Assembly: GCA_013215145.1 (NCBI GenBank)
Contig: JABSRP010000045.1
Coordinates: 1 to 61,559 of the forward strand
Direction of reading: 5' to 3'
Length of the DNA stretch: 61,559 bases
Source of the DNA: Pseudobacteriovorax sp.
Lineage (GTDB): Bacteria > Bdellovibrionota_B > Oligoflexia > Oligoflexales > Oligoflexaceae
Shown here piece by piece: positions 16,683 through 24,752 of the stretch (position 1 is the stretch's first letter; each line of letters opens with the position of its first letter). The notes below the pieces were generated by a model. That model did no database searches. It was not told the origin of the DNA and saw nothing but the letters and a program-made list of their open reading frames with translations. Both the position numbers and the translations under genes were made by a program.

Positions 16683-17342
16683 ATGCCTTACTGGCTTTAC
16701 AGTTCCGGTGCATGCGAGGAAAATCGCAATATGGATACCGTCCTGTTAGATGCCGTTGGCAAGATGAAGCCACTCATAACCTTCATTGGTGCCGATGAAT
16801 TTTGTGAGGAGTACTTTCATGAGTTTGAATTTAGATTCAGTCGATTAACGGATTTTCGTGTTGTGTTTATTGATCCGCGAGAGTCCATTGAAGACGCTCA
16901 TCTTACTCTTTTACAAAATTCTGATATTGTTTACCTGTCGGGCGGTAATACCTTTGAGCTTATGCACCACTTACGACGTCATCAGCTTATGCCCCTATTA
17001 AAAAAACTTGGTCAAGAGGGGAAGCATATGGCAGGACATAGTGCAGGTGCCATTGCCTTCACTCCAAATATCCGTATGGCCTCAGTGCCAGACTTTGATC
17101 GTGACGAAAACCTTGTTCAGCTAGCGGACTGGAGGGCCTTAAGGTTGGTTGGCCTAGAGTTCTTTCCTCATTATCGCAACAACAGAAAATACTCCGAGGC
17201 ACTGAGTGAACTATCTAAGCTAACACAATATCCAATTTTTGCCGTCTCTGATGGAGCCGGGTTTATGAAAGATGCCAATCAAACCAGACTTTTTGGACGG
17301 GTGTGGCTATTTAATCAGGGAACCAAGGTGCGGATTAACTAA
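16683..17342 (+). CDS. Peptidase E-like (S51 family) serine peptidase / class I amidotransferase-like fold
   Basis: 219 residues. The nucleophile elbow GHSAGA (about residues 118-123) and the preceding VYLSGGNTFEL segment are the hallmarks of the S51 family (PepE, cyanophycinase), which cleave Asp-X dipeptides or related bonds. It starts three bases after the SelO-like stop with no strong ribosome site, so translation is probably coupled. Length is that of PepE (about 230). No signal peptide, so cytoplasmic. Substrate unknown. Confidence 0.75.
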   Translation: MPYWLYSSGACEENRNMDTVLLDAVGKMKPLITFIGADEFCEEYFHEFEFRFSRLTDFRVVFIDPRESIEDAHLTLLQNSDIVYLSGGNTFELMHHLRRHQLMPLLKKLGQEGKHMAGHSAGAIAFTPNIRMASVPDFDRDENLVQLADWRALRLVGLEFFPHYRNNRKYSEALSELSKLTQYPIFAVSDGAGFMKDANQTRLFGRVWLFNQGTKVRIN

Positions 17343-17399
17343 TCTGGTTCTTTCGCTGCAGATGGTATGCTAATATGTGGTTTTTTCGGAGTAGGGACC

Positions 17400-17903
17400 T
17401 TGCCTAACAAAGCTTATTCGTTCTATTTAGATCTTATGGCCAAGCCGTCCGTTTTTAGAAGATTACTCAATTTATGGCCGCCTTTTCTTTTCTCAGGGAT
17501 CAGTGTCGAGTCCGTGTCTGACGACTACCGGCAAATTGTAGTCAAACTGTCTGCGCGGTTTTTCAATCGCAACCATTTTGGGGTACATTTTGGTGGATCG
17601 ATCTATGCTATGACCGATCCGTTTTTTGTCTTTATGATTCTTCACAACCTCGACGGACGTTATTTTGTGTGGGATAAGGCTGGCACCATTGAGTACGTGA
17701 AACCTGGTAAGGGGCATGTCACGGCAGTGATGTCAATTGATGACAAGGATTTAGAGGAGATCGTTGAAAAATGTGCTAATGGTGAAAAGTTCGAGCCTTC
17801 CTTTACCACTGCTGTTAAAGACGCAAATGGTGAGACGGTGGCTCGGCTGATAAAAACGATTTATATTAAGTTAAAACCGAAATACCGAAGTGAATCAGAT
17901 TGA
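17400..17903 (+). CDS. DUF4442 hotdog-fold (thioesterase-like) protein
   Basis: About 167 residues. NRNHFGVHFGGSIYAMTDPFF and EYVKPGKGHVTAVMSI match the DUF4442 branch of the hotdog/thioesterase superfamily, proposed to act on acyl-CoA-like thioesters. TTG at 17400 has GGAG eight bases upstream; ATG at 17367 is the alternative and lacks a ribosome site. It lies 57 bp after the S51 gene in the same direction. Its 3' end overlaps the convergent SRPBCC gene by nine bases. Confidence 0.7.
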   Translation: MPNKAYSFYLDLMAKPSVFRRLLNLWPPFLFSGISVESVSDDYRQIVVKLSARFFNRNHFGVHFGGSIYAMTDPFFVFMILHNLDGRYFVWDKAGTIEYVKPGKGHVTAVMSIDDKDLEEIVEKCANGEKFEPSFTTAVKDANGETVARLIKTIYIKLKPKYRSESD

Positions 17904-18320
17904 TTTTGCGTGCTCGTAAAACGTCTTCATCATCCTAGGAAGATTCACCGCTACTAACTTATTCGTAATGGCCTTAGGCGCAAACATCTTAACAGCAATT
18001 TCCAAATTGTACTTAACATGACAGTGATCGTCATCCACGACAGAAATATCCCAAGACCCAGAATTGACTTTAAAGAGTGAACCAGAGTCTAACTCCCATT
18101 CAATGCGCGTGGGTTTGCTATGTTTCATATTTAATATATAGGTTAGCTTTTTCACAAGATTAATGCTGTATTCGATTTTTGCTGAGCTTTCAGACTTTTC
18201 TAAAACCCTTATACCGTCGACTTCAGGAAGGATTTTGGGGTAATTTTCATAGTCAATTAATGCGGCATAAAACTTCTCAGCCGATACATTGAAGGTCTCT
18301 TCTCGATTGGCACCAGCCAT
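17895..18320 (-). CDS. SRPBCC/Coq10-RatA-like lipid-binding protein
   Basis: 141 residues from ATG 18320, which has a perfect AGGAGG six bases upstream (the open frame extends farther but without support). The pattern FNVSAEKFYAALIDYENYPKILPEV, followed by alternating strands and a long C-terminal helix, is that of START-like polyketide cyclase/dehydrase proteins such as Coq10 and RatA. Such proteins bind hydrophobic molecules, for example quinones. RatA as an antitoxin-type ribosome factor is the other possible annotation; sequence alone does not decide. Confidence 0.75.
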   Translation of the reverse strand: MAGANREETFNVSAEKFYAALIDYENYPKILPEVDGIRVLEKSESSAKIEYSINLVKKLTYILNMKHSKPTRIEWELDSGSLFKVNSGSWDISVVDDDHCHVKYNLEIAVKMFAPKAITNKLVAVNLPRMMKTFYEHAKSI

Positions 18321-18433
18321 AAATCCTCCTTTTAAATGAAGACGTATCGTATCGCATTTATATGGGTTATGTAAACCTGATAGAAGGTCCGATGTGGACC
18401 TCAAAGTGATAAAGTCAAATCGACTAGGTTTAA

Positions 18434-19717
18434 CTAGATTGCGTAGCGAAAACCTGCGATAAACGTGTCCACGGATCCTCCAGCTTCGATGGGGCCGTTA
18501 TCTGTAGAGATAGATTTATCCGAGAGTAGAGTGAGTTGGTAGGCAAGATCAAGAGACAGGAGACGTTCTTGATTTTGCAACTTGCTGGTCCAATTCCAAC
18601 CGGCTCCCAGACCAATCACTTGGCGATCAAGATCAACGATACCCCGGGACGTATCATCACTTGCACTTTGATGTACTTCAAGCCCTGCGCGGGCCTCCAT
18701 ACCACCGATCATACTGGTCTGATAGGAGGCTGCTAATCGGTAGTTTTGTGTATCTTGCAGTACGGTCTCATCGACAGTCAAACGATCAGTAAGACTGACG
18801 ATGGAAGCGCCCGAAAGTTGAATCAATGGCGAACGATACTTTGACCAGTTTTGTTGTTCCAACTCCACATGCAAAGCTAGGCGATTGATTTGATAGGAGC
18901 TGCCGATTTTGATGGTTTCCGGATCGTAAAACGGAACCAAGCTCGATTCGATGTTAAGTGGTAGGGTGACTGATTCGCCGACGTTCACTCTTAAGTTGGT
19001 AGATAGTGTCGACTCAGTGTCTTGCTCGCCGCGATAGTATGCGGCTATTTTTAGCATGCCGCCGGCAAGGGCTGTCTTATACTGCAGACCGCCAAAAGGG
19101 ATAATGACAGGCAGCATCCTTAAGTCAAAGCGAGCTGCAGAGGATTGGTTGTTTAATGACATTTCCAAGGTTCCTGCTGCTTTGAGACTATAATATGCCC
19201 CTAGGCCAATACTTAAGCGATCAAAGCGATAGGCTAAAGCAGTATAGACGGCTGGTCTTTGCTGACGATCTCCGTAACGGAGGTAGTTGTATTCATTTGG
19301 AGCAATCCCTGTTACACGTCCAAAACTATCAGCCGGTAGGTAACCAGCAAGGCCGAAGTTCAAATGATTGGTTAAGGGAAGGTTAACGCCTAAGGTGGTT
19401 CCTGAAATGTTTTTTGCATCGCTAGCTGCGTAGGTACTGGAGCTAAGACCGGATACATCCGTCTGAGACCCACCGGAAAGATCTCTCAGATGAAGATCAC
19501 TAGTGTTCAAGCCGACGGCGATTACGGTGCTTTGGTTGTCAGTCAGAGCAGCTGGATTATAGTAGGCGTTATAAGCGCCGCTTTCTTCAGATGTCATGGT
19601 TGAGCCTAGGGACATCCCTCTTGCGCTCAAACCATAGGTATCGACAGTATTCCCAAACCCTTTTGGCAGATTGATGAATGTCATTAATGCTGTCGATATC
19701 AAAGCTTTGAGTTTCAC
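18434..19717 (-). CDS. FadL/OmpP1-family outer-membrane transport protein
   Basis: GTG start at 19717 with AAGGAG six bases upstream. The signal peptide (residues 1 to about 23) is followed by the FadL-type N-terminal hatch motif (YGLSARGMSLGSTMTSEESGAYNAYYNPAAL). The remainder is amphipathic strands ending in an aromatic/basic C-terminus (FIAGFRYAI), as expected for a 14-strand barrel. 427 residues, typical for the family. FadL proteins move long-chain fatty acids or aromatic hydrocarbons across the outer membrane. It lies upstream of the SRPBCC lipid-binding gene on the same strand (113 bp gap), so the two may act on the same type of ligand. Confidence 0.85.
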   Translation of the reverse strand: MKLKALISTALMTFINLPKGFGNTVDTYGLSARGMSLGSTMTSEESGAYNAYYNPAALTDNQSTVIAVGLNTSDLHLRDLSGGSQTDVSGLSSSTYAASDAKNISGTTLGVNLPLTNHLNFGLAGYLPADSFGRVTGIAPNEYNYLRYGDRQQRPAVYTALAYRFDRLSIGLGAYYSLKAAGTLEMSLNNQSSAARFDLRMLPVIIPFGGLQYKTALAGGMLKIAAYYRGEQDTESTLSTNLRVNVGESVTLPLNIESSLVPFYDPETIKIGSSYQINRLALHVELEQQNWSKYRSPLIQLSGASIVSLTDRLTVDETVLQDTQNYRLAASYQTSMIGGMEARAGLEVHQSASDDTSRGIVDLDRQVIGLGAGWNWTSKLQNQERLLSLDLAYQLTLLSDKSISTDNGPIEAGGSVDTFIAGFRYAI

Positions 19718-19951
19718 CGCGGGCTCCTTCGTATATTGCGACGCGAAATGTCGCCTACTCTGCATTTTGCCTAATTCTGAGTTAGCAAACCTACCTGTAG
19801 GTGGTCAATCATTATTCTTGCGCTAGAGGTAATTTAACGCGCTGAAATAACAGTCTTATTCAAGATATTTGTGGTTTCCGTGGAAAATTTTGAACTGAGG
19901 TTTATGCTCTCGCTGTCAACTCACTGAAATTCCTGGCAAATAGATTTAAGT

Positions 19952-19982
19952 TTGTCTAGCAATCAATCGACTTGTCTATCAA
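19952..19982. repeat. Two TTGTCTA(G/T)CAA direct repeats at 20-bp spacing, upstream of the PilZ operon
   Basis: TTGTCTAGCAA (19952-19962) and TTGTCTATCAA (19972-19982) lie exactly 20 bp apart, two helical turns, 58 bp before the PilZ start. They are the only ordered feature I see in the 322-bp divergent gap (19718-20039) besides an imperfect CCTACCTGTAGG palindrome near 19788-19799. The same TTGTCTAG core occurs at 3965 before the ABC importer operon. Confidence 0.4.
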
Positions 19983-20039
19983 GGAAACGCTCACCACAGC
20001 CGAAACCTTTTCGTGGCCAACGCCACCTTAGGAGATGTT

Positions 20040-20405
20040 GTGAAAGAAGCCGTATTATTACAAGAACGCCGATTAGAGGTTCGCTTTAATTTGAATGGAT
20101 TGATACCTCTTAGCCTGATTTCGGGCAATGGGCGCGTCCTGACCGCTATTTTTGTTGATGTGTCGCGACGGGGACTTGGGTTGATCATTGAACCATCGTT
20201 GCGGGTGGATGAGGAGATTACCCTAAAGATCGCTGGTAGCAAAGACGTGCCTATGTCGGTTCGTTGGGTGAAAAAACCTTTGGGAGTCACAGCTCCCGGA
20301 GTCCCTTCGTTCCACAGGACAGGGATATGCATCGATACAACAAAAATCTCGGGTACCTTGGACTTGACTAGAGTCCTCGAGCAATTCAACTGTGTGGACT
20401 TTTAA
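20040..20405 (+). CDS. PilZ-domain protein
   Basis: GTG start at 20040 with TTAGGAG five bases upstream, giving 121 residues; an upstream in-frame GTG at 20013 lacks a ribosome site. ERRLEVRF provides the RxxxR-type motif and DVSRRGLGL the D/NxSxxG motif, the two c-di-GMP contact motifs of PilZ domains. It stands two bases before a receiver/TPR gene, suggesting a c-di-GMP-linked output module. Confidence 0.8.
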   Translation: MKEAVLLQERRLEVRFNLNGLIPLSLISGNGRVLTAIFVDVSRRGLGLIIEPSLRVDEEITLKIAGSKDVPMSVRWVKKPLGVTAPGVPSFHRTGICIDTTKISGTLDLTRVLEQFNCVDF

Positions 20406-20407
20406 TC

Positions 20408-22444
20408 ATGCTGAATCTTAGGTTGATCGAGAATGGATACCTCCGTATTGGGGTTGTGGGATCCTCGGAAGAAAAACAAACAGAAATCACACAGGCTTTT
20501 GAAGGACTTGGCTTTCAAACGGTAATCCCCTACGAATCCTTTGCTGCTATTAAAGAGGATGTGTTCCTTGGCAAGATCCAATGGGTTTTCTCAACCTTGA
20601 AAGATGAAACAGAGGCAAGTTTGCTCGATCTTATGTCTGAGACTTATGCCCATCATCGTCACCTAAATATCGTATTTAGTGCTCTTTTGGGTCCAAATGA
20701 ACAACGACATATCCCTTCAGCTTTTGCAGCCGGTCTATTTACCTGGCATCCTGACAAAGGTGTTTCAGAATACACAAGGCAGAGCCTTTGGCGGCTAAAA
20801 CGGAAAATAGGCCAGGTACATGGGGTTGGTCCTTTAATCCCCTACCTTTTTTTAAGGGCTTATCTGAAAAATAAGGCCCAATGGGCGGATATGGTGACCT
20901 TGTGTCGGAGAATGGTAAGACACTTTCCCTATGAAGATCTTATAAAAGTTCACTTGATAGAGGCTCTTCATTGCTGTGGTCATAGCCATGAGGCGGGCGA
21001 GCTGCTAAAAGATATGGAATACTTCGAGCCAGGACTTGCGGGTCAGATTGCCGATTTACGCACGCGGTTGGCGATCTCCAGTCATGAAGAGTCCCACCGA
21101 TTGGCCCCCCGTTTTGGCCTTAAACATGTCGTTATCGTCCATGCGGATCATGAAATGACGATGTTGCTGGAAAGAATTTGTCGGACATACGGTTTTGAAC
21201 ATATTGAGATATGCGAGCATATTGAGGCTGCTTGGCAAAGAGTGCGAAAGGACTCTGTCGACCTTATGATTTTGGACTGGGAATGCGAGGGCGTTTCGGC
21301 GTCAAATCTCTTGCAACGGATTCGTCTAAGTGGATACTGGGAGTTCCCGATTCTGGTGCAGGCTCATAAGGTTAATGTGAGCGAAAGTAAGTTACTCTCG
21401 CTGTACGGTGTCGCCCATTGTTTACCAAAATCTAAGGACGAGCTTCTTCACGAAATGTCTATTGCCTGGACCATAGTTCAGAGCAAAGAACCGACAGAGG
21501 CTCAGGGAATTGAACGAAAAATAAAAGAAAGATTGAGTCGGCGAGATACTCCTCGAGCGCGACGATTTTTGGAGCGGTATATAAGTGTGGCAAGCCGCAA
21601 CACCGCAAAAGAAAAGCTACTTCAGGCACACATCGAACTAGTGGATGGTAATTTTTTGGATGCCAAATACTTACTGATGGAAGCTAGGAACGAACCAAAG
21701 TCTAATGTTGTCGCTGTCGATAGTATGATGGCTCAGTGTTTATTTGGTTTGGACGATTTTCCTGGGGCCTTAAGTATCCTTAAGCGGATTAAAAAATATG
21801 CCGTGAATCAAATTGAAATGAATTGCCTGATGGCTCGCTGTCTTTTGCGTTTGGGAGATGTAAATGCAGCCCAAAAAGTGATGATCGAGGCAGCAGGTAT
21901 CGATGAGAACCATCCGTGGGTTTTGCGAACCAATGCCAAGATTCGCTTACTCACCGAAGACCTTTCCGTGATTGAGAGTATCAAAGACAAGATCGATTTA
22001 ACCTCTTTTGTCGGCGATTGTATCAACCTTGCCATCGTGTACTGTTTAAGCAATCAATCTGTTACGAGGGGGGTAAACCTACTAAAAATCTGTCAGGAAA
22101 TTTCTAAAGCACATGGGCTAAGGTGCCTTGATTGGGCAGAGATTAACCTTGCAATTGCCTACCTCAGAAGTTCTAATTTTGATTTGGCGAAGGCCCATCT
22201 GGATCTTGCTTCGTTAAAAACCCATCCAATGTTGGCCGAAAAATATGGTCAGCTTTTGGTTCAGATAGAGGCTCATGGTAGTGATGAGAGTAGACTTTCC
22301 TACGAGTACTGCGATCCGAAACATGAGTTTTTTGATGGTCAAATTGAAGAAACTAAAGATCGCAGCACTCAGGACATTGATGACGTTGAGTCTGATATGA
22401 TTTTGCTCAGAGGTATATTCAACTACGGACCTCAGGCGGCCTGA
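20408..22444 (+). CDS. Receiver-like and TPR-repeat scaffold protein
   Basis: 678 residues with no DNA-binding or enzymatic domain that I recognise. Residues about 10-130 resemble a receiver fold but lack a phosphoacceptor Asp (WVFSTL at the expected place). Residues about 238-355 form a second receiver with HADHE, ILDW (candidate phosphosite Asp290) and a late Lys in CLPKSK. From about residue 380 to 660 there are TPR-like helix pairs (DFPGALSILKRI, GDVNAAQKVMIEAAGI). This looks like a signalling adaptor: phosphorylation-dependent docking of partners, perhaps with the PilZ protein encoded immediately before it. Its end overlaps the convergent channel gene by 26 bp. Confidence 0.7.
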   Translation: MLNLRLIENGYLRIGVVGSSEEKQTEITQAFEGLGFQTVIPYESFAAIKEDVFLGKIQWVFSTLKDETEASLLDLMSETYAHHRHLNIVFSALLGPNEQRHIPSAFAAGLFTWHPDKGVSEYTRQSLWRLKRKIGQVHGVGPLIPYLFLRAYLKNKAQWADMVTLCRRMVRHFPYEDLIKVHLIEALHCCGHSHEAGELLKDMEYFEPGLAGQIADLRTRLAISSHEESHRLAPRFGLKHVVIVHADHEMTMLLERICRTYGFEHIEICEHIEAAWQRVRKDSVDLMILDWECEGVSASNLLQRIRLSGYWEFPILVQAHKVNVSESKLLSLYGVAHCLPKSKDELLHEMSIAWTIVQSKEPTEAQGIERKIKERLSRRDTPRARRFLERYISVASRNTAKEKLLQAHIELVDGNFLDAKYLLMEARNEPKSNVVAVDSMMAQCLFGLDDFPGALSILKRIKKYAVNQIEMNCLMARCLLRLGDVNAAQKVMIEAAGIDENHPWVLRTNAKIRLLTEDLSVIESIKDKIDLTSFVGDCINLAIVYCLSNQSVTRGVNLLKICQEISKAHGLRCLDWAEINLAIAYLRSSNFDLAKAHLDLASLKTHPMLAEKYGQLLVQIEAHGSDESRLSYEYCDPKHEFFDGQIEETKDRSTQDIDDVESDMILLRGIFNYGPQAA

Positions 22445-23285
22445 AATTGGGTTCAACATCGAACATTTTATGACCACATTTATAACAGTAAATAGCATCT
22501 AAATTATGGCTTTTGGTGTGACATTTTTCACAGACGTATTTATTCAAATTGAGGCGCTCAGCATTAGCTAATTCGACGGAAACAATTCCCGTTGGGACTG
22601 CAAGAATTCCATAACCACAAATCATAATTATTGAGGCAATAAACTGCCCAAGGTCGCTTCTTGGCACCAAATCCCCGTAACCTACCGTGGTCATGGTGAC
22701 GATTGCCCAGTAAACCGCCCGAGGAATGCTAGTAAAACCAGATTCCTCGCCTTCTATCAGGTACATAAGAGAGCCCATGAGTAGGACGGTCCCTAGCACT
22801 CCCCCAAGAAATACAGTGATCTTCGGCCGGCTTGCCCTAAGGGCAGCCAGCAAGGTTGACGCCTCACCGGTATAGCGACCCAACTTGAAGATGCGAAAGA
22901 CTCGTAGGAGGCGGAGGGCCCTGACAACTAGCAACGAGTGAGAGCCGTAGATAAAAAGCCCTAGGAATGTGGGAATCATGGCCATCAAATCGACGATCCC
23001 GAAAAAGCTAAAAATATATTTAAATGGGCGTCTTACGGCATATATTCGCACTAGGTATTCGATACAAAACAAACCGGTAAAGATCCACTCAATGGTTCTG
23101 AGTTCTCCGCCATACTGAAATCGAATCTCTTCGACGCTTTCTAATATAACAGCGGCTACACTGAGTACGATGGCCCACAATAAGGCGATATCGAATAACT
23201 TTCCCGCTTTGGTATCGGCCTCGAATATAATAAGGTAGAGTTTTTCTCGAAACGGACTGAGATGGTGTTCATCGTGTTGTGTCAT
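22419..23285 (-). CDS. Voltage-gated K+ channel-like protein with C-terminal zinc ribbon
   Basis: 288 residues, six membrane segments. S4 carries arginines at every third position (Arg122, 125, 128, 131, then Lys134 and Arg137); the pore helix is followed by the selectivity filter TVGYGD (200-205) and S6. This is a Kv-type subunit acting as a tetramer in the inner membrane. The short cytoplasmic tail has CxxC-N11-CxxC (Cys252, 255, 267, 270), a zinc ribbon rather than the usual RCK or cyclic-nucleotide domain. That is unusual and suggests control by a metal or a protein partner. Confidence 0.85.
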   Translation of the reverse strand: MTQHDEHHLSPFREKLYLIIFEADTKAGKLFDIALLWAIVLSVAAVILESVEEIRFQYGGELRTIEWIFTGLFCIEYLVRIYAVRRPFKYIFSFFGIVDLMAMIPTFLGLFIYGSHSLLVVRALRLLRVFRIFKLGRYTGEASTLLAALRASRPKITVFLGGVLGTVLLMGSLMYLIEGEESGFTSIPRAVYWAIVTMTTVGYGDLVPRSDLGQFIASIIMICGYGILAVPTGIVSVELANAERLNLNKYVCEKCHTKSHNLDAIYCYKCGHKMFDVEPNFRPPEVRS

Positions 23286-23392
23286 GGTCTCCCCGACGGA
23301 AAATGATTTTTACATAGTGCAAATGATTGGCAACGTTTCTTGTTGTCATCTCTATCCCATTGCCAATACTAGTTTACTATAGGAATCGAAAT

Positions 23393-23839
23393 ATGAAGGT
23401 ATTTTTTGGCGGACTACTCCTTAGTGTCAGTGCCTGCTCGTCTATGTCAGATACACCTAAAAATCTTGGAGTACAAGCTAATGGCGGATTGTTAGTCTGT
23501 CCAGATAAGCCTAATTGTATTAGTAGCTCTGATAAGGATCCTGAAAAACGCATTGAGCCTTTTAAGGTCATTCAGCCTGATAAAGTCTGGCAGCATCTGA
23601 AGGCTTCCGCCGAAAAAGTTGGTACAGTAAGTTGGGTGGCGACCTCGGAAACCTATTATTATGGGGTTTTTGAAACCAGTATTATGAGATTCCCGGATGA
23701 CGTGGAGTTTTTGCTTGATACGTCGAAAAACATTATTGAATTGAGGTCAGCATCTAGGTTTGGCTATAGCGACCTCGGTAAAAACCGTAGCCGCCTTGAA
23801 GATATTCGGATTGAGTTTAAGGCACTCCAGGCAAAGTAG
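23393..23839 (+). CDS. DUF1499-family lipoprotein
   Basis: ATG 23393 begins a lipoprotein signal (MKVFFGGLLLSVSACS; lipobox VSAC); the open frame extends 22 codons upstream without a ribosome site. The mature part holds CPDKPNCISS and ends in the GYSDLGKNRSRLEDIR segment, the two landmark motifs of DUF1499. 148 residues. Function unknown; the family is exported and common in Gram-negatives. It converges on the ECF sigma gene with six bases between stops. Confidence 0.8.
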   Translation: MKVFFGGLLLSVSACSSMSDTPKNLGVQANGGLLVCPDKPNCISSSDKDPEKRIEPFKVIQPDKVWQHLKASAEKVGTVSWVATSETYYYGVFETSIMRFPDDVEFLLDTSKNIIELRSASRFGYSDLGKNRSRLEDIRIEFKALQAK

Positions 23840-23845
23840 CCCTGC

Positions 23846-24460
23846 CTATTGACAGTAGGCCAACGATCCCGCTGAGAGACCCCCTATAGATGGTCCCATT
23901 TGATAGATTTCTTGGTTTTGTGCGGTATCTAGCTTTTTGGACGCTGTCATCCGAAATCGCCTCAAATGTGACGTGACAGTGTTTTTGTTGAGTTTCATTT
24001 CCTGGCAGATATCAAACACGCTGTCGCCATCTACATAAAACCTCTCAGCTACTTCACGCCTGATAGGGTTTTTGTTGGTTTTGATTAGACTAGGAATAAG
24101 GCTCAAAACGTTTTCATAATCCTTGGCGCTCTCATTGCTGGGTGCGGAGATTTGTAGCCTAAAAGACTTGTCACCACTTGAGCGTTCAACGGTATCATCA
24201 AACAAGGTTTCATGAATTTTGCGCGATCGCAAATGATCGATACAGATGTTTTTTGTCACTGTAACAACCCAAGCAGCTTGTGAATTACGAGATCGATACG
24301 TATCGAAATAGCGCCAAATCTTGATCATGCATTCTTGCTCTAAATCTTGCGCAGTATGGAAATCTAATCGATACCTTGCCACGGTACGTTTTACTAGTTG
24401 ACTGACTTCTTCATACCTATCAGAGAACTGGATATTGTCGTTTTGCGGAGCTTGATTCAT
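23846..24460 (-). CDS. ECF-like sigma-70 family RNA polymerase sigma factor
   Basis: ATG 24460 (GAGGG five bases upstream) is preferred over an in-frame TTG at 24472. 204 residues: region 2 with DLEQECMIKIWRYFDTYRSR and AAWVVTVTKNICIDHLRSRK (-10 recognition), and region 4 with SVFDICQEMKLNKNTVTSHLRRFR (-35 helix-turn-helix). No anti-sigma gene is adjacent. A row of five 12-bp palindromes lies upstream (24611-24707), where it could control transcription of this gene. The tail after region 4 (about 25 residues, Gly/Ser-rich) is unusual for an ECF factor and might hold a regulatory tail. Confidence 0.85.
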   Translation of the reverse strand: MNQAPQNDNIQFSDRYEEVSQLVKRTVARYRLDFHTAQDLEQECMIKIWRYFDTYRSRNSQAAWVVTVTKNICIDHLRSRKIHETLFDDTVERSSGDKSFRLQISAPSNESAKDYENVLSLIPSLIKTNKNPIRREVAERFYVDGDSVFDICQEMKLNKNTVTSHLRRFRMTASKKLDTAQNQEIYQMGPSIGGLSAGSLAYCQ

Positions 24461-24610
24461 CGGGTCCCTCAATTCAGATCTTGGGTTTTCAACTCAGTCG
24501 CCATACGCCTTCTCTAATTGCAAGCTGGACGGAGCGATTCATTGGTGCCTTTTTGTGGCACTAAACCCGGTTTTACAAAGTTTGTGCCAAGACTGTGCCC
24601 AGGATAACTG

Positions 24611-24707
24611 CCTAAAATTAGGAGAAATGCCTAAATTTAGGAAAAGTGGGGTTCCCAATTTTGGGCATTGTCTTGCCCAGAATTAGGAAGTCATTCCCAG
24701 ATTTAGA
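24611..24707. repeat. Five phased 12-bp palindromic motifs (CCTAAATTTAGG-like)
   Basis: CCTAAAATTAGG (24611), CCTAAATTTAGG (24630, perfect palindrome), CCCAATTTTGGG (24654), CCCAGAATTAGG (24676) and CCCAGATTTAGA (24696) start 19, 24, 22 and 20 bp apart, near two helical turns. They fill the gap between the ubiB-like stop and the ECF sigma start, so a dimeric regulator could bind the same DNA face repeatedly. A separate GTGCC/GGCAC pair lies at about 24545-24561, nearer the sigma gene. Confidence 0.65.
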
Positions 24708-24752
24708 AGTCATCGAAAGGTTTAACGAACGATTTTTGTTTGGCTGTTTAGT

